Source of the DNA: Neelides folsomi
Lineage: Eukaryota > Arthropoda > Collembola > Neelipleona > Neelidae
Direction: 5' to 3'
NCBI GenBank assembly: GCA_034687125.1
Contig: JAQGBZ010000014.1
Location: 248,001-312,000, forward strand
Length of the DNA: 64,000 bases
Every line of letters begins with the position of its first letter. Position 1 is the first letter of the stretch. The notes below the pieces were generated by a model. That model saw nothing but the letters and a program-made list of their open reading frames with translations, had not been told where the DNA came from and ran no database searches. A program made the position numbers and the translations under genes. This document shows positions 41,601-53,458 of the stretch, one piece after another.

Positions 41601-41931
41601 CCTTTAACCCTTTTATGCATAATACATACAAATTGTAATTCTTAAATCTTTTCTCAGATTTGCCTATCAAGGAATCCCAAGCTGAAAACTCAAATTTGGC
41701 CATGGTTGTAACAGTCCGGGGTGGGCATTTGGGATTCATTGAGTCACTTTTACCTGTTAGGAAAAAGTTCCATTTCATGGAAAGAATGGTAAGCTAAGAA
41801 AATAGTATATTTAAAATAATAATTATTTAACTTTAACTTTGACTAATAAGGTAATTTGAAATTTTTAAATGCAGGTTGCAGAATTCGTGAACGCTATTCG
41901 ACTCAATGAGGTGGAACTTGAGGAAAACTAA
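38688..41931 (+). CDS. ABHD3: ABHD1/ABHD3-type alpha/beta-hydrolase (phospholipase)
   Basis: This family is ER/membrane-anchored serine hydrolases; mammalian ABHD3 cleaves medium-chain and oxidised phosphatidylcholines. Exons: 38688-38792, 39848-40086, 40181-40328, 40499-40611, 40906-41138, about 41268-41371, 41506-41551, 41658-41788, 41875-41931, for about 390 aa. The N terminus has one hydrophobic segment (WFFIASAVSTLAAFLSYYIF), a likely signal anchor. Diagnostic motifs follow in order: DGGQLGLDY, LVVLILPGMTSSS (oxyanion region), VVFNNRGLGG, TPRTYC, the nucleophile elbow GTSLGG (Ser), the acid loop FGLNALDDP (Asp) and VRGGHLGF (His). The triad is complete, so it should be active. The acceptor of exon 6 is uncertain: the strong CAG at 41256 would break the frame, whereas AG at 41267 keeps EFDTCF in phase. 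ABHD1, ABHD2 and ABHD3 are hard to separate by eye; TPRTYC and GGHLGF fit 1/3 best. A likely poly(A) signal AATAAA is at 42146-42151. Confidence 0.93.
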
Positions 41932-42151
41932 CATTCATCCTTTCCATAAGCTCATGTTTTGACTTTTGATGCATCCAGAATTAAAATTATTTCTATTAAT
42001 GATAATACGGTAGTTAGTATGAGCATCTCTCAATAGAATTGGATAATTTATACAGGACCTTCTGCAGTCTGCACAAACAATATACATAATACTAATACAA
42101 ACCTCTATTAGTTAAATTATTCAATTTAAGAGTAAAAAGAAAGTTAATAAA

Positions 42152-43204
42152 AATGGTTACTGCTTTGCCTCATTTAAATGTGAGCAATTTTGCGTCCTTC
42201 AGGATCAATAGGACTTGTGCTAGCAAGGACAATAAAAATTACAAAGTTTTACAAGCTTTTAAAAACAATGTACTAAAATGATGTAAACGTGTAACATAAA
42301 GATTAGCTTAAAACCTAATTTGGGGAACAAAGATATCGAGTCTAAAAAATAGATGAAGATATCAAGATCGGTGCAATACAAATACCTTCTTAAAGCTAAA
42401 GAGTAATAAAATTTGAATAGAACATTTAAGAATAGAAACGAATATTTTGTACCTGTACTTCTGTACATTGATAAATAACTATACATTAGAGTTTCCAACT
42501 ATTCCTATATTTACTTGTAAGTGTTTTGACTAATTTATGCATTAATCACACTTCATGTACACAATAATACAGTTGCTATCAATTATATATTACTTAAATA
42601 TTAGTTGGTGGATAAAAGTTATTGTCATTATTCATAAATAAACAGAAAACCTTTTAGCTGGATAAGTGACGAATTCAGGGTTAAGATATGCCCTTCATAC
42701 TAGTATAGTTAGCACATTATATGTAATATTGATATTTGAGCTTGTGTGATCAATAATTTTTAATTCATTTGATGTTGATGTTGTGCGTAGTAGTTCCTTT
42801 TTAGCTTTCATGTCCCGATAATTTAATGAATAAGCTATTTTTTCTAGTCACTTGATACTTGACAATATTTAGAATTTAATGCTAAACTAAAGAATTAAAT
42901 AAATTTTTAATTGAAGTCATGAATCGTTTTAAATATTTCACTTATTTATGTCAAACTTTCTATTCATCTCATCTTAACCATAATGCATCATTGAAATAAA
43001 AACACTTTAATAATAATCTTGTTTTATATATTAATTGCTTTATAGGCAAGTACAAAAACAATACATAAGATAGACTACGAAAAATTAAATGCATCGGGAG
43101 TTAAACTTATTGTTAAAACTACTTTAACTATAAGTATGTATAATTTTATACTTTATAATCAATATTCAATTATACTAACATTAAGTACATTGATAATTTA
43201 GCTT
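42152..43204. other. Intergenic gap between ABHD and mL39 (tail-to-tail)
   Basis: AT-rich sequence between two convergent genes, with no gene or delimitable repeat seen. It must carry the 3' UTR of mL39 on the minus strand. Confidence 0.5.
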
Positions 43205-44940
43205 TTAACCCATGAGAGCCTTTTTGTTTTCCTCAAATGATGACGTTGGTTCATAGTGAGTTCCGGGCAATATAGCAGGATTCAATTTCTTTCCCCTTTC
43301 TTCGATAATATTGTAGGCGAAGTGATTAAGCTGTAATAGAAATTGTGATTTAAATTAAATGGGCAATAAAAATAATATCTTAAATGTATTAGTATAACTT
43401 GATTACATAATATGTTTACGTACTTAATGTTAATTGAATAAGAAAAAAAACTTACCAAAAACCCGGTAGGTAAAGCAACTCCTTGAAATCTATAAAGAGT
43501 TTCGGAGATTCCATTGCATTGTGGCATCGGATGAAGAGCAGTAACTGTACATTTTCCTAAAATGCCGGTGTGACTCATTAAAGGACCTCGACTGATGTCG
43601 ATAAAATCTCCAATACGGTAAAGGGGAACTCGATTGTCGCTCATTTCCGCGATTTCTGGTATTTGTTCCATCTTGTATTTGTTGTCAACAAACATTTCCA
43701 ACGCCTTTTCTCGACTCACTTCCAAACGTTCAAATGGGAATTTGGCTCTTGATAACTTTAGCATTCCAGCACTGAAAACTCGAAGTTCATCCTAATAAAG
43801 AATTTATTTATATTAATTATGGTCACATTTAGCAAGTTCGTTAGTTTAATTGATATTTTCCATTTCTTACCGAATTAGGCTTCCAATTTGGTATCTTCAA
43901 ATCAACATCGTTTACAAAACTTCCGCTACGAACTAAAAAGATAGTTTAGTTAAGTTTCTACCATAAATTAGAGTTAGAATTAAAAGTTAGAATTAAATCT
44001 TACTAAAGTTTTGTTTGATAATTACCATTAGCTGATGGAAAACTGTGGAGCTCTATATAAATATGATCTTTAAAGGCACTTTCAGCTACATAACCCAACA
44101 TAAAAGAACAACTTCTCCAAAATATTTTATTTATCTAGAAGTTAAACCAAGTATTAATAAATTTCCAATAAATAAAATGTCATATTTAATCGCTAATAAT
44201 TAAAAATTGTTATAATTATGAAATTACTTACTTGAAATAAATCTTCATCTTTTAATTTCAAATTTAGCAGCTTCAATTTACAGTTTTCACGAAGAGGCTT
44301 ATGCATGTCCCATAATTCTCCATTCACTTCAGCAACAACACTGCTTTCCATTATATCGTCCCGCAAGTCTAGTTTTTGAAATTTAATTTAATCCTCAACG
44401 TTCAAATCTAATCATTATTATAAATATTCAAATTATCAATGTGTTATTGGTTATTAAATTACGTCTGGCGCAATCATAAGGAGTAGAAATTCCCTGATTC
44501 ATCAAAAGACTCCCACTCTCATGTTCCTCAGTTGGTCCTTCATAGTGAACTTCTATTTTTTTAATTCTCCCAATATCATTTAACTGTTTCTCTTTTTCAA
44601 GTGTGAAGAGGTTTGACCGTCGCTCTTTAACCGCTTTATTGTTAATGGAGGGAATTGCATGTTCTGGAGGAAGTCTCGGGTTTTCTCTGTTCAATTTTGA
44701 GAAAAGGTCTTGTTGCAGACGAGCAACTTCTTCTTTAGTCGGGCCTTTATTCGACTTGATATTAAAATGCCCTGTAACGAATTTTTGATTAATTCGAATC
44801 ATTCTGTGATTGATATTATATAATATACTGCACAAATGTATTTATATTGCTTAATATTCAATTATTCATGCTAATTTTTACTTACTTTTAGAAATGAAGC
44901 TATGACCGGTTCGCAGAACAGGAAATATATATCGACCCAT
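43205..44940 (-). CDS. MRPL39: Mitochondrial large-subunit ribosomal protein mL39
   Basis: This nuclear-encoded protein of the mitochondrial ribosome large subunit derives from the N-terminal (TGS-like and second-domain) part of threonyl-tRNA synthetase. Exons on the minus strand: 44886-44940, 44463-44771, 44232-44368, 44026-44134, 43871-43932, 43456-43791, 43205-43330; all junctions are in phase, giving 377 aa. It starts MGRYIFPVLRTGHSFISK, a plausible short mitochondrial presequence. Family landmarks are EVARLQQDLFSKLN, RIKKIEVHYEG, LLMNQGISTPYDCA, ELWDMHKPL, FWRSCSFMLGYV.ESAFKD, FPFERLEVS.EKALEMF.DNKYK, LYRIGDFIDISRGPL and YRFQGVALP, each matching human MRPL39 as I recall it. No synthetase catalytic domain follows, as expected for this protein rather than ThrRS. 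Confidence 0.95.
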
Positions 44941-45233
44941 TTGACAAGATTTCTCACAATAAAGTCGGATTACATTAATTTGAAGGTGTATAAATTTTTA
45001 ATCAGGGAATCAAATTAAGATGATGATTAGATCAAGTAAGGTTAGTCAATCGAGAACTTAAGGAGAAGACGAAAAGAAGAGTGAAGAAATATTTTTAGAA
45101 ACGAAGGGGTTTGAATGAATGGTGAACTTTCCAGTATTTAGTTTAAATCAAGATTGGATTCTTATAATTGTTTTTATTTCTCTCATATTATTATAATCGT
45201 GTAAAATATCATATTTATGTATTCATATCACGC

Positions 45234-45389
45234 CAGTGGCGTAGCTAGGAATATTTTGCACATGTGCACCAAATTAAAATGCTATTATATCTAGTGTATA
45301 GTTGAAATATTAGCCATATTATCTAGTGTATAGTCCCAAAATTGCACGTGTGCACGTGCACACAGTGCACATGCCTGGTTACGCCACTG
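45234..45389. mobile_element. hAT-superfamily MITE, 156 bp
   Basis: The ends read CAGTGGCGTAGCTAGG and (reverse complement) CAGTGGCGTAACCAGG, the widespread hAT terminal inverted repeat. The 8-bp flanks TATCACGC (45226-45233) and TATCAGGC (45390-45397) agree at seven of eight positions, matching the hAT 8-bp target duplication. The interior is palindrome-rich (GCACATGTGCACC and GCACGTGTGCACGTGCACAC) with a direct repeat of ATCTAGTGTATAGT. There is no coding sequence. It lies in the intergenic space just upstream of mL39. Confidence 0.9.
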
Positions 45390-45397
45390 TATCAGGC

Positions 45398-45967
45398 ATT
45401 TTGTATCCTATAAAAAATATGAATATGAAATTAAAAGCTAGAGTGAACATGAACTTTTGCAAACTTCTTCAAAATTTTATATGCATTATCCAAATATAAT
45501 AAATTATAACTCTTTAAGTTATAAGACAATTCTTCGTTCTAGAATTAGTAATTACTTTTTATTAACTTTTGTTCAACATAATTGTTGTTACTCAATACGA
45601 CAAATTTTGCATTCGGAAACTATAAACAATTTTGACAATTTTAAGCATACACATAATACAATTTAAAAGTATCAACATCATCAAAAAATAATACAAATAA
45701 TAATAATATTCATTTAGTTATAAATGCGTTATATCAGTGGGCATATTCATTATTATATATTTAGTAGTCACTAAACATGGTATTAAAATAATAATAAATA
45801 CATTTTAGATAATAATATTTTAGACATTTGGACATAAGGTGTGTAATATTTATAATTCTTTACCTAAATACTAAACGAATATTTTGATGCGCTAATTACA
45901 TTGCATATCGCTAAGTAATATTTGGCTTGCGGTTTAAAATATTTTTGTTTTTTGAATCTAAAATTTA
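45398..45967. other. AT-rich intergenic DNA
   Basis: No gene or repeat recognised. A 69-codon frame at 45457-45666 (+) lacks any support. Confidence 0.4.
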
Positions 45968-46857
45968 CTATTGAAGGCAATTTGCGTGCGGTAATTGTCT
46001 ATTTCGATGAACTCGCTCCAAATACAAGTAAAAAAGTGCTTGGTTTTGATGGTAGTAATGAGGATTTTGTGTCACTGGCAAGGAGGGGTTGTATTTGATA
46101 CTGTGGGGATCCTGAATGTTCTGATTGAATTCCACGTTTCGCTCAGGAGCTTGAATGGCACCCCTTGACTGATTCGAGTCATTGGAATCACCACCCTATG
46201 TAAAAATCATATTAGACTCTTTCCAATAAACTATAAATTGATATTCTTTTTCATATCTTGTTATAAAATATAAAGTAAAAGATTAAAGTTTAATTAATCA
46301 TAAAACTATAAGATGATTTTAATTAACCAGGTATAAGGAAGCCAACGATGGTTCGACAAAATCATTGTGGTAGTCTTGACTCATCGGAACATGGCTATCA
46401 CAGTCTTGAAAACTCATTTGTGAGTCTTGAAAAGAAAGATTTTGTAATGGCATCTCATTGTCGAGATTAATCTGATGCATTCGATCGTGGTGTTCGGAAG
46501 TGTTCTGATTGAGATTGATGGTTTGGATCCTCTTGGAAAGTGGCATGAATTCCATGTCGTCTTCAAGACTTGAGCGATCCCTTTTTCTGTAAATTACAAA
46601 TCGGAGTGATAAATAAAAATTCTCGAAAGATTTGATATGATGATATCACGAAAATAATGTCAAGAGCTTCTTGCATTGCAAAATTGAGATAATAGAATAA
46701 GAATCTCCTATCGTATCATCTCAATTAGAGGATGTTTGATTATTTGATAGAATACATTACTCCTCATAAACTACTTTATACCTATACCTAATTTTATGTT
46801 TGAATTCATTTCATACCCATATCTGATAGTTTGTTCAGCAACGTTAGCCATGGCCAT
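45968..46857 (-). CDS. Unrecognised 175-aa protein, Gln/Asn-rich
   Basis: Three minus-strand exons (46817-46857, 46328-46586, 45968-46195) join in phase to give 175 aa. I do not recognise the family. The sequence starts MAMANVAEQTIRYG, followed by a basic/acidic patch (KRDRSSLEDDMEFM) with PLSKRIQTINL just after it, a Gln/Asp/Ser-rich middle with repeated SFQDSQMSFQD, and a C-terminal segment QNPHYYHQNQALFYLYLERV that looks like a conserved amphipathic helix. The two ends look constrained and the middle looks disordered, a pattern typical of small nuclear or adaptor proteins; that is inference. No signal peptide or membrane segment is seen. The first intron's donor and acceptor are canonical; the second intron uses CTG|GTTAAT, a weaker donor. 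The start is the first of two ATGs three codons apart. Confidence 0.65.
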
Positions 46858-48377
46858 TTTTTATCTACAATGACAAACGAATATTTAAAATGAATCATAA
46901 CCTAATTACATTTATTGTGAAAATCTCTTAATTATTGAGTTATAAAATGATATTAGTGATATTGTTAAACTTTTTACCCAAACGTCGAGGAATCGTCGAA
47001 GAGTCAAAAAGCAGTCGATAGAATCTGAAGGGTTCTAAAGGTCAATATTTTTAATCAAAGGAACAAGGAAATGAAAACTCGAAGAATAATGACACAATAT
47101 TGGTGCAATTTTAAAAATAATTCATTATTTATAAATATTGAGCAATAAAAGGACTTCTATAAAATGCATTATAAAGGCTACACAATTAAGATTTACATCA
47201 TTAGTTAATATTTTACAAAGACTTCTGATGAACGGAAGTCGATTCACTTAACACTAACTTATAGTAAAAGTAACACGTATAATTTTATATGTAACTTTTA
47301 CTTTACTTGCCGTTTGCCTTATTTGCTTTGCCTTTCCCTTTGATTTGCGATTAAATGTTGAAACTCCCCCCAAAGTTACTGGATCTAGTTTCAACTAAAT
47401 TCGCCGTTCTTGTAGAGTAGGAGTCAGAAATGAGAGTGAGAAGGATGAAATCGATTTTTTAACTGAAGAATTTGTGACAAAATCTGTTTTTAAATTTAGA
47501 TTATAAGCCAATTGAATTTAAGTTAGCGATATATGTGTATGAATATAATATAATGAAACTTACTTAGATCATACCAATAGGCAAAATATCAGAAAAATTT
47601 AAAATCATCTCGAATGTCTTATTTTTTGTAAGAATAACTTTCGGTTCTTATTTTATTTTTGTCAAATAAAAATTAATAGTACAAAATATGTCAAAAAAGA
47701 TAATCTCTGATATCAAATTGTTTAATTTTATTCAAAATCCCTATCAACATGATCTTTATGTTTACAAATCATTAATAAATAAGTCACTGGACAATCACGT
47801 AAAATAGGCGTTTAGGAATAAATAAAAAGTATTAAACATGTTTACTCTACAATTAATGTATATATATATAATGTAAATAATTAAACATTTGCACTGATGC
47901 CTTTAAAAATAAGTGTGCTTACAGACAACTATTACGGTAATCAAAATATCCTTTATAAAATGAAGCTATTTAAAATATGAACATTTACAAAAGAATTCAC
48001 AAATACTTTTTGACCACTTCGTATAATCAAGTCCTAGAATAATCGTTCTTTAATATCTGTCTAGCATTGAATGATTGAACGAAATAAAAGGCAGATTATG
48101 GACTTCACCAGACTATATATTTATCGCAATTTCATTAACACCTGAATTTCTCGAATACATACATTACAATTCATACAGTGTACCTATGTACTATATGCAT
48201 GTATGTATACAGTAAAATGCTTAAAAGGTAAATCAATTCAGAATTGCGAACTTCATTGTAATACCTTAATGTTTAAAAAATTAAATCAAATATGTACTTT
48301 TTCTAAATTCATACAAATTAACATTAATACAAAAAGAGTATAAAACTGTACCGATATTTTACAATAATAGTAAATTT
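46858..48377. other. Intergenic gap between two minus-strand genes
   Basis: AT-rich. It contains the 5' flank of the 175-aa gene and the 3' UTR of Topors. No coding frame, repeat or RNA gene recognised. Confidence 0.45.
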
Positions 48378-51300
48378 TTAAAGACTATTCGTACACCTTA
48401 CTTTGGAAGGAGGCTGGTCGGAGTTCGAAGATTCAAGATCTGACTCAGGAGATGAAAATCTCTCAGGCTCACTTTCCGAACTCGTCGATGAGAATATTTT
48501 GAGGATTCTTTTCCGTTTCTTCTCCTTCTTCTTCTTATCTTTAGTTTTCTTCAAACCCTCGTTTTTTTCTTTCGATTTGTCCTTTTTCTTGCTCTTTCTT
48601 CTACATTCCTTAGCCTTCGACTTCCGTTTCTTCCTCTTGGCCTCTTGAAGCCTAGTGCTTATTGGTCTTTCAGAAGAAGAAGAAGAAGTCGAAGAATTTC
48701 TTCTCGCTTCCTGGGCTCTTTTTCTAGCAGTCAAAGGCTTTTGGATAACTGACATTAGCTTAGGCTGAATAAACGTTTCGTCAGAAGAGGTTCTTGACTC
48801 TTCTCTGCTTCTCATATCCCTTGAAGGTCGCAAGGACTCAAAGACACAATTTGCACAGGCAGATGCAGAGGTTTCCCCATGAGTAGGACAATCGCTCCAG
48901 GCGGATTCAAGGAATGTATCTCTTTCTACTTCTGCAGGAACCTGGCATGTTAAAATTTTTTAAATATTGTCGCACATGATAATTGTAATGTAAAATAAAA
49001 TATATAGAAGCATTAATATAATATTGTAGAAAAAGCAATTAATTAATTACATTTCTTGTTCTTTCATTCTTGAACTCTTCAGTCTTATTCTCTTGAGTGA
49101 TTGATACGTTTTGAGTACTGGTAGAAGGACCAGCTTCATCGTCATCTGAAGACAAAGTGATAACTGCAAGCGGTGGCTTTTTCACAACTGGATGAATTCC
49201 AAGCAAGACGCATCCTTCGTCTTCGGAAACTGGACTCCTCGCCCTTCTCTCCGTCTGACTCGGTAAATTTTCACGTGTGCGTGATGGTAGTCTTGTGGAT
49301 GTATGCATGAATCGACATTGATTTGGGAAGGGATTGGAAGGCATTCCTCCGCCGATTTGCATCCGATCACTCAAAGGTGAAGCGAAGTATCTATTAATAC
49401 CCCTATCCCTTACGACATGACCTTCGCCCGGATCTTCACTTCGACCTCTCATATTAAGCACAGGGAAGTCTCTGATTGACAATGGGCGACCGGCCTGGAA
49501 TTTTTAGAAGAAAAAAGATTATCAATACAAAAACTTATTGTATCAATCAAGTTTGAAAGAATTTAATTTGATTGGAATGAAATCAACTTACGAGTTCTTC
49601 ATGATCATCCCATCTTGAACTGAAATTAAAACATGTAATAAATTATTAAATATCTTTCAAGCAAATCCAATTGTGGCGAATCTCTTAAAGGTTGGAAAAT
49701 ATTATTATTATAAATCTAAGGATATTTTTAAATAATTAATATGATATTACTGATAACTAAGCCAAGAAGATAAGCCCGGATTATCTCGACTTAGATCGTC
49801 GAGATTAATGTCGTTTTGAGCAGAAGACCCCATTGTAAGATTCAATGGCAATTGTTCAGAGAAAAGCGGACTAAAACTTTGACGGCGATTCAATGCGTTT
49901 CGTCTTGATACTTCTCCAACATGATCGGCAACAATGCTGATTTCGTCATTCGTATTACTACCCTCTACCACGTTGACATTTAACACTTCCTCGATATCTG
50001 AAATTGAATGAGATTTATTGATTAAAAGATTTAATAATATAAATAAATGTATTAAAATCATTGCTAGTGTTAAAAATTAAAAAAAATTATTATTTTCAGA
50101 TATAATATACAGGCTGGGTTTAGGTTAGGTTAAGTACGCGGCATTTTTAATCAACAATAACTGTTAATGCCGTGAACTTAGAAGCCCACCCTGTACATCT
50201 ATATCTTGTTCAATTATTAAATTATATTTATGATGCAAGTGTACCATCGAGTAAAATAATATCATCGTCGTTTGGAACAGTATTGGTATTTCTATTTTCG
50301 CTGTTGTTAGTTGCAGGAATTTCCTCGTCGTCGCTTATTGTGACAACACTAGGAGGGACATATGGTGATCTCGAGGTGCTTGTTGAAGCACTGTTGTTGT
50401 GATAAGCTGCTGTATTGTCATATTCATCAGTTTTCATTCCAGACAATATAAAATGGTAGAGTTCGTGCTGAAAATGCTTCACTTTTGAGCCAAAATAGGA
50501 ATGAATCAATTCTCGGAATTCTCTTGAACGAATGTCAAACCGCGTGAGTATGCTCATAATGAAATCGTAGAGAAACCCCAACTAAAATAACAAACAATAT
50601 TAATATAAATAATTTAAAAATTGTTGTGTACTTAAAGTGACTTACTTTTAGTTCTAAAACTTATAATTTTTACAAATAAACATATTATGTCCTTTTTAAC
50701 TTTTATGTCGAATTTGATACCTCTGATCGACTTCTATTCAACCCAAGAAGTACTTGAAGTTCACGATATAGCCATGGGCCCACTCTATGTTGAACTGAAG
50801 GATGCGTCCTGTAAACATTAGTTATAAGTACAAAATAATTTTAGTAAAAATAATTTAAAATTGTATATACCTAATGTACTCAATAGAAGGAAATAAAACA
50901 GATCCGGCTTGAAGAGTTGAATTAAATGGAACGACCCATTGACCCCTATCGTAAATTCTCCTCCTTTTTTGATAACCAGCAAGTTCTCGGCTTTCAGGTG
51001 AAGTTGAACGGTAAGTTGAAGATGGGAAAAATGAGTTGGCCAAATTAATAGATGTTCCAAATGTTTCTCTGTTGGAAAATAATAAACGATTTTAACAACT
51101 TAATCTAAGGTTCTTAAACATTGTCACTTTGAATGTAAATTTAAGGCAATCTCATACTCAGGTTCGTTGAAAAATGGATTTTCGTTGACGCTAGAATACC
51201 TCGTGGATTCAATTCTTTCAGGACGAATAAAAGCATCTAACACGACTCCTTCACTCATCGGTCCCAATTCCAATATTCGGATCATTCGCTGATCTCTTGA

Positions 51301-52100
51301 ACTGGAGGCCACAGTACTCATATCATTTCGAACTCTAAAAAACCAAATTACACTACTATTAATAATAGAAATCACCAAATTTTATTAAATTTTATTATAA
51401 AAATTGTACCCTCGACCGAGAAGAGAATACCGATGATCGACTTCGTGACGACGAGGAAATAAGTGATATGAATGTCCAAAATCTACTCGTCCTCTCATGC
51501 TCATAATTTCCCTATTAATTAAACAATCCATTAAAATTAATTAAAACTTAAACCGATTAGGTTCTTTGACTGATTGTTTTTATTAAATCCGAACTACTAT
51601 AAAACATTTATTCATTGTAACAATTTATTGATGATTTTAAAGACCGAGAAAAATATAACTTACGGTGACATTGCTCGAGGATCTCGGGTTTCATAATAAA
51701 TCCCATGTGGAGCTGGCTCTTGAATCGGAACATGATATTCATCATAGTCGGAATTGCTCCTAATGTTATGGATGATTGATCGGAACTCACATTTGCAAAG
51801 TGGACATTCCGGCTTGACTTTGGACCATTCAAGAAGACATGCGAAGCAGAATTCATGAGAACAATTACTGCTATAGCTCTTGTTCACAAGATCTCCCAGG
51901 CATATAGCGCACTTCATGGCTTCTGGAGATGGACTTCGTAAAGGGCGGTTCGGTTCTTTGTCCTCATCCAATGAGATAATTTTGTCAATGATGGAAGTGG
52001 CCTCTTCGGTTTCAGTCATTGATGCCATTGGAGTTCCGATCTTGGGCGATGCAAGAGTAAGAGGCGAGGATACAGGGCTTTTAGTCTTAGGTGATTCCAT
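48378..52100 (-). CDS. Topors: Topors-like RING E3 ubiquitin/SUMO ligase
   Basis: Topors is a nuclear RING protein that ligates ubiquitin and SUMO. Ten minus-strand exons join in phase: 51664-52100, 51410-51511, 51158-51334, 50871-51068, 50721-50808, 50245-50581, 49751-49997, 49592-49619 (28 bp), 49051-49494, 48378-48941, giving 873 aa. Residues about 60-105 form a C3HC4 RING: CAICLGDLVNKSYSSNCSHE, FCFACLLEWSKVKPECPLCK, followed by the Topors-specific FRSIIHNIRSNSDYDEY. The middle has the family block RVGPWLYRELQVLLG...FRELIHSYFG...VKHFQHELYHFILSG. A short acidic VVTISDDEE, and VITLSSDDDE later, are SUMO-interaction-like motifs. The last exon is Lys/Arg/Ser-rich (KKRKSKAKECRRKSKKKD), like the SR-rich Topors C terminus and probably a nuclear localisation region. 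A likely 5' UTR acceptor (TTTTCCAG) lies a few bases upstream of the start. The donor at 50245 (GATG|GTACAC) is weak but required by phase. An 84-bp hairpin element sits in the following intron. Confidence 0.93.
50110..50193. mobile_element. 84-bp foldback MITE in a Topors intron
   Basis: The element starts TA|CAGGCTGGGTTTAGG and ends CCCACCCTG|TA, so the ends are inverted and TA-flanked. The two halves are reverse complements along most of their length (TAAGTACGCGGCATT against TAAGTTCACGGCATT), so the whole unit is one hairpin. It is in the intron between Topors exons 6 and 7 (49998-50244) and would fold in the pre-mRNA. The TA flanks suggest Tc1/mariner mobilisation. Confidence 0.75.
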
Positions 52101-52140
52101 TCTTGCTGGAAAATCACCAATTAGAGAGCTTTTTTAGCTC

Positions 52141-52898
52141 TTCTGTTGGACCCACATTCTATATAGAAAAGAATTATGTAATTTTAGAGCTTTAATATCA
52201 CAATATTTTTTAAAATAATATCCAAGATTGCAATAAATATTTTTAAAACTATTTATTTAGGAAAAATGCTCAAATTAGGAAATGCATTGAATCAATAATG
52301 AAAGCAAAATATATTCTGCATTTGATTTAAAATAAAATGGCCATGATGACTTCAGTCATTTACCAATGGATCTTGTGATGAAATGTGGATTTACACCATA
52401 CAAAGCAACGAAGGAATTTCACAGAATGTTTCAAAAGGTCTCTGAGGAGACTCCCCTCTGACCTGACCTAGTCAGAAGGGCTCAGCAATGCCGAAGATTG
52501 AATGAGAATATGAAAAAGTCTGGCGAATGTTAAATAAATACTTTCAATTTCCCTATTTTCCCTGTGTTATTTCGGATTATCCAAATATAGGGCGATATAA
52601 GAGATGACTTTGATTCACAATATCACAGTCTGTGAACTGTGAGTCTGTGAGAAGGAGAGCCAAATATAAATTATTTTACAAAGTGACAATGGTAGATTTT
52701 AAATCCTCGCACAAAATTTCTTTTTGTGGCGCAGGATTTAGGACTTATAAAATGTAAGGCTATATTGAGACACAAATATTGTAAACTTTTATGAATCCAA
52801 AAACTTCATTTGTTTATCTCAAATTCTTATTTGAATTATAATTTGTTTATCTCAAATTCACTCACATTTGAATTAAGAGAACTACGGATTGAATTCAG
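52141..52898. promoter_or_regulatory. Divergent intergenic region between Topors and the coiled-coil gene
   Basis: The two genes start about 800 bp apart, head to head, so this stretch probably holds both promoters. A GC-richer block is at about 52380-52510. No clear TATA box or named element can be assigned by eye. Near-identical phrases TTTGTTTATCTCAAATTC occur twice at about 52809-52860. Confidence 0.35.
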
Positions 52899-53458
52899 AT
52901 GGCCTACCAATTTTCATCTGGAGACCTAGCAAGGCGAATCATTAGTCGAAAAGGAAACTCCCAAAGAACCAAAAGGTAATTTAAACTATGATATTAATAA
53001 AGTCAATCATAATTCAAGTATCACATATTCGTAAGTATTAATATTTATGTCAAATTGTATGTATTAAATATTAATAGTGAATGTAATCTGATTAATTATA
53101 AAAATATTATAGATGTAACCTTATTAATTTTTAATAACAGGATGAGCCAAACACCAGAAATTATTCAGTTAAAGAAGGAACTCGCCATTGAAAGAAAGGT
53201 TAATGAAAAGTTCAAAAGTGAATTTTTGGCCGCAACCATTTCCGCAACCGAGCAGCATTTGAAGGAGAAGGAGGCGCTTATTCGCACCATTGCAATGTTG
53301 GAGTTGGAAAACGAGAGTGAGTTAAATTAATAAATATTTAATTAACTTCATACTTACATGCTGTTAAAATTTTGCCTATTAGTATAGTTAATTACTTGAT
53401 GTTATTAGGACTAATGGGATCGCCAATGTCGATAGAGGAATCGATTAAAGAAGATTGA
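52899..53458 (+). CDS. Unrecognised 100-aa coiled-coil protein
   Basis: Three plus-strand exons (52899-52975, 53141-53316, 53409-53458) join in phase through GT-AG junctions (AAAAG|GTAAT...AACAG|G; GAGA|GTGAG...ATTAG|GA) to give 100 aa. The first 26 residues are basic (MAYQFSSGDLARRIISRKGN). Residues about 30-85 form a Glu/Lys/Leu-rich heptad-like helix (IIQLKKELAIERKVNEKFKS; EKEALIRTIAMLELENERL), and the tail is acidic (SIEESIKED). I do not recognise the family; small size and a coiled coil suggest a subunit of a larger complex, which is inference. An AATAAA at 53535-53540, about 80 bp after the stop, is a likely poly(A) signal. The compact, phase-perfect structure is the main evidence that it is real. 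Confidence 0.65.

Noticed and set aside
50115-50135. Telomere-like TTAGG repeat
   Set aside because: Only two units, inside a foldback MITE; not a telomeric array.
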